Below, one piece after another: positions 23,244 to 34,225 of a stretch of DNA of 64,000 bases. The stretch comes from Imbricaverruca yamaguchii. Taxonomy: Eukaryota > Arthropoda > Thecostraca > Neoverrucidae. The position numbers and the translations under genes were made by a program. Every line of letters starts with the position of its first letter. Positions within the stretch are counted from its first letter, which is position 1. The stretch lies in the NCBI GenBank assembly GCA_034440575.1, contig JAOTOL010001620.1, positions 1,812,501 through 1,876,500 of the forward strand, written 5' to 3'. Below the pieces are notes generated by a model. The model saw only the letters and a program-made list of their open reading frames with translations, was not told where the DNA came from and did no database searches.

Positions 23244-23523
23244 ATCAGTTGACCGCAATTTAAATATCTACAGTCACTGAACCTAACTGATTGTGCTATC
23301 CTTCTGAACCTCCTGTGACGCCATGATAAAGGTTCATAAGGACGATATGAGGCTACGATAAATGAGAACGTCGCATTTAATGTCACTTTATCCCAACGGC
23401 TTGGTCTTCCACAGGAGTAGTAACAGTCGGGAGAGGTGGAGGGACGGCAACTGACGCCGGTCGGGATTCCGCCGTCAAAAGAATCCTGAAGTCTTGCTCG
23501 TGTCGCAAAATCTTGACGCACAT

Positions 23524-23682
23524 CCGAGTAAGAGCCTTTACGACACGTCATGTAGCGTCGCCATTCTCTCACGCCGATTGGTCGCGAGTGAAAAGTAGCG
23601 ACAGGTGGGGCTCGAACCCACAACCTTACGATTGTGAGACGAGCAACCTACCCCTAGACTACTCGTCCCCGAGTGAGGGCCT
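23524..23682 (-). mobile_element. SINE family A copy with degenerate target-site duplication
   Basis: Flanks CCGAGTAAGAGCCT and CCGAGTGAGGGCCT (two differences) enclose a family A body. The head and central block are intact, with loop CTCACAA. The 3' stem-loop has lost part of its loop (CGACACGTCATGTAGCGTCG on the plus strand), and the A/C tail is nearly absent. Confidence 0.85.
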
Positions 23683-23689
23683 GCACGCG

Positions 23690-24046
23690 CCAGAACACGC
23701 ATTCACAACAATGTGGGCCTGTTGCCGAACCGTGCGTCCATTGAGTCCCTGCTGCGGAGGCTCGGCCGGCCCGCCCGGGCTCCCGTCGAAGCCCTGAGTC
23801 ATCGCGGTCGGCGCCCGCGCCCGGGCGGAATGTCGCGACGCAGCGCGCCCGGGCGCGCCGCCGAGCCCTGTTTGTGAGCGGATGTCGTGACGTCACCTGG
23901 CCGATCGCAGGTGGAGCGGCTCAGCACGCAAGGCCGCGCCGCCGCGCCTCTATTGGTCCGCCGACCGCCTGTGCACACACAGGGCGTCCACGCCCCCGGG
24001 CGCTGCAAAACACCGGCCGGCTCCTTTGGATCGGACTGCTGCTCCA
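23690..24046. other. CpG-rich island with a perfect CRE
   Basis: GC-rich, with the palindrome TGACGTCA at 23889-23896 (CREB/ATF-type). No exon recognised. Open frames on both strands are Arg/Pro/Ala-rich and probably compositional. Confidence 0.4.
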
Positions 24047-24187
24047 CGACGCACTCAGCAGCTGATGCCATGTGGCGTCGCCCGTCTCTCACCCTGGCAG
24101 GAAGGGCGGGCATCGCGGGGAACCGAACCCCGTACCTCTGGCTTGCCAGACGCTCAGCTCAACCACCGAGTTACCCTGGCTCCTCTG
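24047..24187 (-). mobile_element. SINE family C: different tRNA-like head, same 3' domain
   Basis: The sense head reads AGCCAGGGTAACTCGGTGG with a perfect T-arm (CGGGG, TTCGGTT, CCCCG), but the anticodon arm has collapsed to TCTGGCAAGCCAGA. A GCCCGCCCTTCCTGCCAGG spacer leads to GGTGAGAGACGGGCGACGC, homologous to the family A block GCGTGAGAGATTGGCGACGC. The 3' stem is perfect: CGACGC (24047-24052) with GCGTCG (24075-24080), loop 22 nt. The tail is TGGAGCAGCAG. No duplication seen. Confidence 0.72.
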
Positions 24188-24903
24188 GACGGTCGAGGAC
24201 ACACGCCCCCATGAACAATTCTAGTACGCCCAAATCGCCAAGTTCACTACGTCAGGAGCTGCCAAATGTTCGTCGTTGTTCGACTGGAGCCAAGACTTCG
24301 AGTTCACCGGAGCAGGGCCATCACATTGAACTGACTGGAGCCGAAACTTTTCGGGTTGACTGGAGAAGGGCCACCACGTAGGAGGACGGAGTCGGCAACC
24401 TATAGTTGCCCAAACAATTAAACGAACTGAACTCCCACCCTGCATAACCCGAAATTAGCCTCAGAACAAAGTTATTTACATTGCTTAAATGCGTAGCTAA
24501 TTCGCTTAAGCAATACGTGCAAAACAAGGAATGTGTAATGGAGTTTGCTCCAGACTGCTGGCTCCAATTTACTCCAGTCGTAGCCTTGCTCCAGTAATGG
24601 CCTAGCCCCAGTCAAACAACGGCGAAACTTTCGGAGTCCATACCGGAGCAAACTTGGCGGTTTGGCCGTTTTATAATCATTCATGGGGACATCTAGCCAC
24701 TGCCCTTTGGACGCAGAAAGCCCTGCGAGTCATGCATCGCGTTACACAGACCTGCGCCACTGGCAAAGCCGCCGACCCCTTTAGTGCGCCACACTGAAAC
24801 CTCCTGCGACGCACGCGATGCACATCGAGACGCGTAGCGTGTTTTTTTACGCGGCAGGGTATCGGCGCATTGCCGTTCACTAGTGCGGCAGCGTGGCTGG
24901 CGG

Positions 24904-25394
24904 GCCTCCACCGTCGCAGTCCCGTCGGACGGCCCCACCGTCGCAGTCCCGTCGGACGGCCTCTATCGTCGCAGTCCCGTCGGACGGCCTCCATCGTCGC
25001 AGTCCCGTCGGACGGCCTCCACCGTCGCAGTCCCGTCAGACGGCCTCCACCGTCGCAGTCCCGTCGGACGGCCTCCACCGTCGCAGTCCCGTCGGACGGC
25101 CTCCATCGTCGCAGTCCCGTCGGACGGCCTCCACCGTCGCAGTCCCGTCAGACGGCCTCCACCGTCGCAGTCCCGTCGGACGGCCTCCACCGTCGCAGTC
25201 CCGTCGGACGGCCTCCATCGTCGCAGTCCCGTCAGACGGCCTCTATCGTCGCAGTCCCGTCGGACGGCCCCCACCGTCGCAGTCCCGTCGGACGGCCTCC
25301 ACCGTCGCAGTCCCGTCGGACGGCCTCCACCGTCGCAGTCCCGTCGGACGGCCTCCACCGTCGCAGTCCCGTCGGACGGCCTCCATCGTCGTAG
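24904..25394. repeat. minisatellite, 28-bp unit, about 17.5 copies
   Basis: Units TCGCAGTCCCGTCGGACGGC plus CTCCACCG, with ATCG/ACCG, CAGACGG and CCCCACCG variants. Period 28 moves through all three frames, so every frame shows the same Ser/Arg/Pro-rich peptide. The repeat contains CCGTCGGACGG, a near-palindrome. Confidence 0.96.
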
Positions 25395-26284
25395 TCGGCA
25401 CAGTCTCGTCGGTGGCCAAGGGCCTCGGCGGGTGCTGCTGTTGTGTTCGCGTGCAGCTGAGAATCTTCGGTCTCGTGTTCATTGACCATAAGCTGATGGG
25501 CCAGCTGCGGTGCACAGCCCTGCCGAGATGTAATTCCGTGGCACCGGGTACGGCCTCTCATGAAGTTCCTTGAATTATTTGCTGGCGGGTACCTGAAGTG
25601 TGCCGTCTGCGGTGATGCGATTCAAGATGGTGGTGGTGGGGGGTGACCGGACCATGCCGCCCAACCTCCACGATGCCGATCTTGCCGAAATTTTGCACGG
25701 AAATAGCGTCCTCCAAAATCTAGGAGGATTTTATGACAAATATTCTCTGAACGGACCAGACAACTGTCAGCTGTTCAACTCCTGGAGTTTTGTTTCGAAA
25801 TCGAACGTTATTTTGGAATTTTCCCCTGCCCACAACCCAGACTTCCGAATTCGTATTCGTAATTGGTGCCAGCTACACATCGCATGGTAGTAAACACGCT
25901 ATAATAGTTCACACACATATATATACACAAACATATCTGATATGGTGTAACTATTGAAGAATATATCTTCAAATTGCTGAATGCGTAGAACAAAACTTCT
26001 AGCAGGAATGTTGAAATGCACCTCAGAATGTTTGTGATAGCTTTTTCAATGTGCATCTCAGGTTCCGTTTATTCAATATTTCAGCCGAGAGTGTTGTTGC
26101 CGTGGAATGGCAGCCGGGCCAGGGGAGGTCTGAGTCGACACGCCAGGACACCTGAGCCGGCCCACCCGGGCACGGCTCGGCACGTGTTCAGCTGTTCAGC
26201 GAGCCGCCGGCAGCCGGATGTCCGGCGTGCCGGCGCGCGGCAACAGGACGCCGGCCGGCGGCTCAGCTCCGGGCTGCGGCGCCA
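25395..26284. other. unique sequence and a short GC-rich patch
   Basis: No gene recognised. From about 26090 the sequence becomes GC-rich and leads directly into the 14-bp array. Confidence 0.4.
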
Positions 26285-27055
26285 CGGGGAGGTCACCACC
26301 GGCAGGTCGCCTAGTGGAGGTCACCACGGGGAGGTCACCACGGGGAGGTCACCACGGTGAGGTCACCACGGGGAGGTCACCACCGGCAGGTCACCACGGT
26401 GAGGTCACCACGGTGAGGTCACCACGGTGAGGTCACCACGGTGAGGTCACCACGGTGAGGTCACCACGGTGAGGTCACCACGGTGAGGTCACCACGGTGA
26501 GGTCACCACGGTGAGGTCACCACGGTGAGGTCACCACGGTGAGGTCACCACGGTGAGGTCACCACGGTGAGGTCACCACGGTGAGGTCACCACGGGGAGG
26601 TCACCACGGGGAGGTCACCACCGGCAGGTCGCCACGGGGAGGTCACCACCGGCAGGTCACCACGGGGAGGTCACCACCGGGAGGTCACCACGGGGAGGTC
26701 ACCACCGGCAGGTCACCACCGGCAGGTCACCACCGGCAGGTCACCACGGGGAGGTCACCACGGGGAGGTCACCACGGGGAGGTCACCACGGGGAGGTCAC
26801 CACGGGGAGGTCACCACGGAGAGGTCACCACGGGGAGGTCACCACCGACAGGCCATCGCGGAGGGTCACCACCGACAGGTCACCACCGACACCGGAAGGT
26901 CACCACCACGGGGAGGTCACCACCGACAGGCCATCGCAGAGGGTCACCACCGACGGGTCACCACATACACCGGCAGGTCACCACCGGGAGGTCACCACCG
27001 GGAGGTCACCACCGGCAGATCACCACCGGCAGATCACCACCGGCAGGTCACCACT
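26285..27055. repeat. minisatellite, 14-bp unit, about 55 copies, each with AGGTCA
   Basis: Units AGGTCACCACGGTG, with CGGGG and CCGGC variants flanking a pure block at about 26400-26590 and CCGACAGGCC forms at the right end. Each unit carries the nuclear-receptor half-site AGGTCA, and TCACCACGGTGA is an inverted repeat. Frames across it are not genes. Confidence 0.96.
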
Positions 27056-28732
27056 AGTGACAAGCCACAGCGGCGGGTCGGCGTCTCGATTGGCCACCAG
27101 GAGTGACCGTCGCCGTCATTCGGTCAGATTCCCGCCGCGATTTTTCGCACGACTGGGCGCGACTATTGGCGCGATTGGGCGCGACCACTGGCGCGACTGG
27201 ACGCAGCTATTGGCGCAACTGGGCGTGACTGGGGGCGCTGTCAGCATTACACGGTCCCAGGGGCGGATCCAGCAATCATGACGGGGTGATCACTTGACTG
27301 GAGTGGCGCCACTTCCCTGAAGGGGCGCCATTTCCACAGGAAGGCGCCATTGTTCGCTTTTTTAAGGTGGTGTCGCACCCCGTCGGCGCGCAGAAGCGCC
27401 TCTTGTGCAGAGCGGCGCCTTTGCTACTTAGAGGAGTGCCTTCGACTTAAAAATGTATTGGGGGGGGGGGGTACCCGAGCGTCAGGTACCACATTTCCAA
27501 ATGGTGGGGTGAGTCTCAAATTCCTTCCCTTCCTGCCAATTCCTTCCCTTGGATTTGCCAGTGCACGGATCAACCCTCAGCTTAAGACAATCGCCGGCGC
27601 TTCGGCCGCCCCAACAGCGTCGACGACTGGCAAATGACGCTGCATACGCACAGCCAACCCACTCACCGGCTGGTCGTGCGGTCGGTGGAGGGACCCACAG
27701 ATAGAAATCACCAAACGCTGAATTTCTTGGCAAAACTGCGGCTACTGCATGCTCCAACATGGCCATATATGATGGAACTTCATCCTGCTATATGCATCAC
27801 CAGTGTGCTACATCCATAAACGGTACATATTCCAGCATGATAAAAATGACTAGCACCCAACATGATGAAATCACAGATAGAGTTCACTAAGTTGAGGAAC
27901 ATATTGCACCTATATTGGAATAAATACATTGCGATGTCACTCTTACCAACCTTTCAGTTTTCTACATGCCAAAGACACGCCATCCTAATGGTCCCTTTGG
28001 AGACAAGCACCATAGTGACACTAAATGTGCCTGAGGCGAGCATATTGTGGGAATTCCCAATGATCGCTTCATTAACATAAAATACTCTTCTTAACCAGGC
28101 CCAATACAGCAGCCCGATGCCGTGGGCAAGGGCACCTGAACCTGGCCTACTGCAGAAGCCCGGTGACGGATAGGGCCATGGGCAAGGGCACCTGAACCGG
28201 GCCCACTGCAGAAGCCCGGTACCGGGTAGGGCCCGTGGGTAACTAAAATTCCTTACATGTATTGCCTGATAAGCGCGAAATCGAGAGTGGTTCTCAGTCT
28301 GCTACCCAGAGCGGAAAGCCTTCGCCTTCAAAATCATCTGGCCCATGGAAAATGTTGATCATATAGTCCTTCAAAATCAACGTCCACCGCCGCGAATATC
28401 GGTGGGCGAATATCATCGTCTACCACCGCGAAATGCACCACTGGCCATCGCCGTACCAGCAGCCCTGTACCCCGGAGGAGTGGCAGGGGGGGGGGGGGGC
28501 GGACTGCACACGCTGCCATTATCAATGACCGCGTCGTCAAGCGGCGGCCAGACGGCACGGTCGTCCGAGATTGTCTGCTTCTCGAGCAGCTGGTCAAGGC
28601 CGCTGGCGCTGCCCAACTGACTTCGGCAGCCTACGGAACCGAGCTTACCACCGCTATCAGCGACCGCGGATTTGATGGGGGCTTGGATGGACCATTCTCT
28701 CGTCGGCGGATTTCTCATATATATAATATAAC
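27056..28732. other. short degenerate repeats and unique sequence
   Basis: About 27140-27240 repeats GGCGCGACTGG/GGCGCGATTGG irregularly. At 27256-27271 is AGGGGCGGATCCAGC, a motif I associate with the ends of animal DNA transposons, but no partner end is visible. About 27296-27355 has three GGCGCCA(T/C)T blocks. A G homopolymer of 12 lies near 27460. The rest is unique. Confidence 0.4.
28095..28240. repeat. 56-bp direct repeat, about 2.5 copies
   Basis: GGGCAAGGGCACCTGAACC recurs at 28124 and 28180, with flanking ACTGCAGAAGCCCGGT and TAGGGCC also repeated. The first copy is more diverged. Confidence 0.85.

Positions 28733-28784
<52 letters not shown>
28733..28784. repeat. (AT)n microsatellite
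   Basis: An uninterrupted AT dinucleotide tract of roughly 50 bp. Confidence 0.95.
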
Positions 28785-28787
<3 letters not shown>

Positions 28788-30058
28788 GTTCATCGAACAA
28801 TCGTCGCCCAGCATATACCCATCGATCTCGACGAACCAAGTGAAACCGCTCTGCTGTAGCTCTGGGTTTCGATTGGGGAAGATATACGTCTTCGCCGCAA
28901 TTTACTGGCGGCCGAGGAAGCCATGCGTCTCCTAAATGCGCCGACGGTGCGGCCAGCTCGTCTGCGTCAGTACCCCCGCTCGGCCCCGGCGTGTGCCATC
29001 CGTGACCGGGCCAGGCCGACCTTCGGCCACGTCACTTCTCGCTCCGCCAGCGGCGGTCGCGCCTCCTCGCCCGCGGTCGGCATCGATCGGCGCGCGGCAC
29101 GGCACCAACACATTTGTGCAAACACGGCGCGGGAGCGTGCGCCGCGCAGCGGGTGCAACCGGTGGCGGTGTGCACCGCGCTGCGCCGCCGCGCCGGCCTA
29201 AATTCACTCCTCAGTTGAAGGCCGCCGCCGTCGCCAGCGCCGCCGCCGCCGCCGCCGCTTTGTGAGCGGCGGACAGCTAAAGACTGCGCTTTGACACTGT
29301 CTGGTGGGCACAAAAGACCGGCTGCAGCGCGCCTGCACTCGCCCCGCCGCCGACGGGCGCCGCGCGGTGGGAGGAGCGTGGCCGGAAATACGTGTGGACT
29401 CACCGACACGCCTTTGTTCACCTTTTTGTTCGCATTAGCTGGAGAGACTCGACTGGAATTGTCTACGGAGGAGGGGCAGGGAGTGTCGCCCGGCTACCTG
29501 GGTGTGGCACGTTCGGAGGCACGGTCGACGGTTATTTCACATGGCAGAGGATGGGGTGGTATGACCGCCAGGGTATCTAAGCGAGGGGTTTCCAGTGAAA
29601 AGGGGGACAGAGTTCTTCGGCCTTCCCAATTTGGAGGCGGGATAAACATGCCCACACACTGAGTATTGTGAACACGTCTTTCGGTATCTCAACCCAAAGG
29701 AAACACATTCTACCTCTGAACAACACAAGTATAAATCAGCTAACCGCACCGAGCCGAACCGACTTGACCCGACCCGGCCTGGCCCAATCGTCAACGCTTT
29801 GATGGGCTTAGGTCTTAACGAGACATCTTATAGCCACAGATTAAGCACGGATACGCAGGCCGTTAGTTGCACATGTTAACTTGTGAAGTTGACGTTCGAC
29901 TACTGTTCCGTCTATCACTTCAAATGAAGCCATGCGTAATCAGCTCAACGCTGTTAGCGGGCGATATTTTTCATGATTCAGCATTTTCAGCGAGGAGTAT
30001 GAGCACTAAGAGCGGTGCTTTTCAGTCAATTCCTTTTGGGACGAAACACGATAACATG
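28785..30058. other. CpG-rich island with (GCC)n, then unique sequence
   Basis: About 28920-29380 is strongly CpG-rich with a GCC trinucleotide tract at 29222-29262. Long frames on both strands are Ala/Arg/Gly-rich without domains. It may be a promoter/first-exon region, but I cannot define an exon. From 29400 on nothing is recognised. Confidence 0.4.
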
Positions 30059-30200
30059 TTGACTATTAGTGACAATTGGTTTTACGACGCGTCGACTATT
30101 TTGGGTTATATGGCGTCGCCAACCCTTCCGCCAATCAGACCCGATAAAGTCAGGCTTATTACCGGGCACGCCGTATTGACCTTGACGGAGTCAAAGTAGT
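30059..30200 (-). mobile_element. degenerate SINE copy (3' half recognisable)
   Basis: GGTTTTACGACGCGTCGACT, then GTTATATGGCGTCGCCAAC and TTCCGCCAATCAG, match the 3' stem-loop and central block. CGACGC and GCGTCG still pair. The head is not convincingly tRNA-like. GATAACATG at 30050-30058 and 30201-30209 may be the remnant of a duplication. Confidence 0.5.
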
Positions 30201-31780
30201 GATAACATGAACACGGCTGAACAAGTGACTCGAAATAGCCTAAGACATGTTGGCATCGGGTAGCTTTCAATTGGATAAAAACTGGCCCCATCAGCGCGGG
30301 GAGGGGGCTGAATGCAGCCGCCTTTGCTGCGCTATCAGAACCGGATATCCCGCCTTCTGCACCCTCTTACCCACTCTTGCCCAGCGACACTAATTGAGTT
30401 TCAAACTGGCGTCAACGTAAGTAGGAAGACGGGCAGAAGACAGAAGACGCCCGCCCAACAGCGTACAGTTGTTTTCACCGCTGGTCAGTAGATCCACACT
30501 TTCGCGTGCAACCATACGGGATGCTATTATCGACGGCCATTACACAGCACCCCCAGATACACAGCGGGAAGAAATGGAAGCGGCGCGTCGACTTCCGACC
30601 GGCCGGCCGAGTCGCCGCCGACGCCGCCGGCGCCGCCGCCGCCGTCGCGTGCCATCCGTCGTCGACACGCGACGCGACGAGGCATCCACTCGGCCCGGAG
30701 TTACTCGCGGCACCGGCGTGCGTGCCGCGACCTCACCACATTGCTTTGTCTCGCCCAGTGTGATTGCCTTCCCTTTGGTCACAGAGGAAGAATATTGGCG
30801 TACGTCGAGCTTAATTGGACCGCTACGACCATTGCGCGCATCGAACGTGGGATTAGGGGGGGACCTCTATTCACTACGGGAAAAACTAGCCTCATGCTCA
30901 CAACTGATAAACCGATGTCACAAGAACTACATAAATGTATTTCGACAATGAGCCATCCTCAGTCCAGGCCTGTGGTGAGTGCAGCCGAAGCCGAGGCGGC
31001 CGCCATGTGCCATCACCCAGCTCCGATTGGCCGTCGTCCGCGATCGCCACCGCACCGGACCGGCCGCCGTCTCCGCTCCTCGGACAGGGGACGGGAGCGG
31101 CTAGGCTCGGTCGCGCCGCGTCGGGCGCGTCTCGGCCGCACGCTGTCGGCGCCGCCTCATTACACCTGTCACAGCGGCGCCCACGGCCAGACGCGGCGCG
31201 CGGGCGCGCAGATGTGTGGGGCGGCGGCGGCGGCGGCGGCGGCGCGCGGGCGCAATCACACGCACACGGCGCGTCCGCCAGTGTCGCCTGTACCCTGTAC
31301 CCTGTACCGTGTACCCTGTACCCTGTACCGTGTACCCGGCCGGCTGTCGACCTTTCGGCGGCGGCCGCCTCGGCGCACACTTCCCGGAACGCATGGCCTC
31401 TCCGGCCGCCGGCCGCCCCCGCAGGCCTCCTCGCGTCCGCCCCGACACACACACTCCAGCGAGCGCGCGCGCACACACACAGGATGTTTGCACGAGCGCG
31501 GGCGGGCGTACACGGCCGGCGACGAGGGGCGGAACACGGTGACCTGATCCGAGGAGCCATATCGCAGTGGGCTGCACCAGAGAGCGTTGATTTCTGACAA
31601 TTGTTGCGGGAGGGGGCGCACTACATGAAGGCAACCGGTGAGCCACAGTGGATTTGGACCACACTGCATAGGGTTCCATGTTAAAAGGATGAATGTTTAT
31701 TTGGTGGTTTACGACGCGCTTTATGCACGATCACGACTAATGACGCCGCCCACACTGTTTCGCCGGTAGGCCTCGAGATT
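30201..31780. other. CpG-rich island with short GC repeats
   Basis: About 30590-30660 and 31000-31560 are CpG-rich. They contain (CGC)n at 30610-30645, (GGC)n at 31219-31241 and two 21-bp units of TACCCTGTACCCTGTACCGTG at 31286-31336. Overlapping frames of more than 200 codons occur on both strands with Arg/Pro-rich composition and no domain. A poorly preserved SL50-like sequence may lie at 31699-31750. Confidence 0.4.
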
Positions 31781-31863
31781 GGGAAATGTCCCGAGTTAGT
31801 CATTAGGGCTTCAGGGCGCATCATCTACATTGGTCATGCATCGCCCAGGGAAATGTCTCGAGT
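31781..31863 (-). mobile_element. SL50 element, 51 bp, with 16-bp target-site duplication
   Basis: The insert is 31797-31847, flanked by GGGAAATGTCCCGAGT and GGGAAATGTCTCGAGT (one difference). In sense it starts TGGGCGATGCATGACC and closes with ATGCGCCC, giving a GGGCG/CGCCC-type stem around a 21-nt loop. The tail is TGAAGCCCTAATGACTA. Confidence 0.9.
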
Positions 31864-33204
31864 GGAGCGAATGCTAAACCGGGGACCTTGGTGTCCAGAG
31901 CCCAACACCGCAACAACTCGGACCCCGTGCCCCAGAAAGACGAAACTAACTGGCTGTACAAAATCAACATTTAGAGGCCACCTGTATCATCAGAAGTCTC
32001 CAAAACAACACCCCTGCCTGCGCCCGTGCACTCCTCCGGGGAGTGGCCGCGGACACGCGACGCAAAACCACCATAGTCGGCACTCGGACCCTGGTGCCGA
32101 GTGTGGCGCGACTGTGACGCCGCCAGCCGGCTGCGCTGGGACTGGGACACAAGCAGTAGGGCAGGCGGTACGTGCAGACACACTGACCCGCTTGGCGGCC
32201 TGCATGAACGGTCACGGTGATCGCCAGCCGAGAATGCAGTAATGTGCGGTTGTCACGGCGGCAACATGACAGTTATGACAGCAACGCCGGCCTTGGCTCA
32301 TTATATACTGCTTAACCCACTTCGCGGGCAGTTTTTCAGTGGAAACCACCCACGATTTGCGACAGCGTGCTGGAAATGCCCGCACCCAGTGGCGGGAGAG
32401 GTCATGCACCCGGACATGCGTGATACAGACCGCCGGGGGCGCTCATGCCTTCCGCCGGCTAGGTCGCCTGAATGACGGGACATCATTTCCGCAGCATGTG
32501 GCATCACGCCGCACCAAGCGCTATGTAAGCGGTTCAGTCTAGCGTCACTCACCGATCGGATTACCGAGCATTAAGAAACATTCACTTGGCGAGGCAAAGC
32601 TCCCGCCCATCGAGTCCCGAATTATTCAGCTAGACGTACGCCGATCTTCGCGTCTAAAAAAAACAACAGACAGGAAACCAGTCTTCCGAACCGGCGGAAC
32701 GCCTCCGGATGGGAAGTCAGTATTCCCCAAGGCCGTGCGGCACATCTCCGACGACATCCTACCGCCCCCTCCAAGCAGCGCTCGCACTGCACGAGACGTC
32801 ACGTCACGTGCCCGCGTCACGTGGCAGCAGCGCCGGCAGGATGGCTGCAGGCTGCGCCCCCCTACCCAACGGACGACCGCAGCGGCACAAGAGTCCACCT
32901 GCCGTCCCGGCGAGAGGCGGCGTCCGGCGACGGCGCAAACGGGCGAAGACTGAGCCAAGTTGCAGACCAAGCTGCACATACCGCCGCTGCCCTTTCCGCA
33001 TCGTGCCGCGCTGCAGGTGCATGCGGTGAGCGATTTGCGGCAGAGCCATTACGCTCGAGCCTCACTCCGGACAAAGCTCGTCATATGCACGTGAACTGTG
33101 CCACGCGCCACGTGAAGGTGCATTGCCACTACTGGTGCTGGAGCGAAACGAAGCCGAGATTGCAATCAGGCTCTCGCCTTTGCATTCACCGGCGGATAAA
33201 TTGC
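31864..33204. other. unique sequence with a CpG-rich, E-box-containing patch
   Basis: About 32770-33060 is GC-rich, with GTCACGTCACGTGCCCG and GTCACGTGGCAGC (two CACGTG) closely followed by CAGGATGGCTGC. This is promoter-like, but no exon can be assigned. Confidence 0.35.
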
Positions 33205-33210
33205 AGTCAG

Positions 33211-33258
33211 TTATTTGCGTTTAGGACACTTCGGCCAAAATGTCTGATCATTTAGCGT
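33211..33258 (-). mobile_element. SL50 element, diverged copy
   Basis: The plus strand reads TTATTTGCGTTTAGGACACT, then TCGGCC, then TCTGATCATTTAGCG. The family order is kept. Flanks AATTGCAG and AATTGTAAC resemble each other only weakly, so no duplication is claimed. Confidence 0.6.
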
Positions 33259-33761
33259 GGAGGAATTGTAACTGTTGGGAACATGTATAAAGGTCAGACG
33301 GCGATCTCCGAAAACCCTCCGAAGACTAACACAATTGTGGAGATTGACCATTTCATCACGCTTGGCACCCATTCATGCGATATCGCCGGCGATCAATCGA
33401 TAGCGGACACCAACTGATGTGATGCCCGGGTGCCTGCCATGAAGAAGTATCTCGATTGGGCACTTCTCAACCAAAACACGTACAATTTTTACGACGGAAT
33501 ACGTACATTTTCCACCACTGAATACCCATGACCCCGGCCGCAATGACCAGAGGCGCGACCGTGCGCCTGCGACCATGCGGCGAGTGTCGAACACCCCCGC
33601 ATGGTGTTCCATGCGACACGACTATGCTGTGGCTGACCTACCCCATCTCACTGCATATAACCCCTCGGGGGAGACGTTTGGTCTTAGCCGCCGACCTTGT
33701 TCTCTCGGGTCACTTCAGGCGCTCGTGACTGCTGCACGGAGTCAGCCGCTGTTAGGCGGCT

Positions 33762-34225
33762 GTGAGTCCACCGCTCGGAGCCCGTGAGTCCACCGCTCTG
33801 AGCCCGTGAGTCCACCGCTCGGAGCCCGTGAGTCCACCGCTCGGAGCCCGTGAGTCCACCGCTCGGAGCCCGTGAGTCCACCGCTCGGAGCCCGTGAGTC
33901 CACCGCTCGGCGGCGTGAGTCCACCGCTCGACGGGGTGGACTGGCCGTGAGTCCACCGCTCGGCGAGGAGTCCACGCTCGGAGCCGTGAGTCCACCGCTC
34001 GGAGCCCGTGAGTCCACCGCTCGGAGCCCGTGAGTCCACTGCTCGGCACGTCCATGGGTCCACTCAGCGCGTCCATGATTCCACTTCTCAGCGAGTCCAT
34101 GTGTCCACTGCTGGGTGCGTCCATGAGTCTACTGATCGCGCCCATCGGTCCACTCGCCCCCATTGGCCCCAGTGAGTCCACTGCTCGCGTCCTCAAGTTC
34201 ACCGCTGACATCCTCGACTCCACTG
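33762..34225. repeat. minisatellite, 22-bp unit, degenerate right half
   Basis: About 13 clean units of GTGAGTCCACCGCTCGGAGC plus CC, some truncated around 33910-33990. These grade into diverged units built on GAGTCCACTGCTC and GTCCATG up to about 34225. The gradient from clean to decayed suggests turnover at the left end. Confidence 0.93.

Noticed and set aside
24220..24250. Plus-strand SL50 copy (TACGCCCAAATCGCC)
   Set aside because: Only a short match to the right arm and tail; no loop or left arm.
26285..27055. CRISPR-like array
   Set aside because: Units are 14 bp and contiguous, without unique spacers, in animal-type DNA. The same holds for all other arrays here.
30898..31679. Overlapping 190-270-codon frames on both strands
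   Set aside because: CpG-island composition effect: Arg/Pro/Ala-rich, mutually overlapping, with no recognisable domain.
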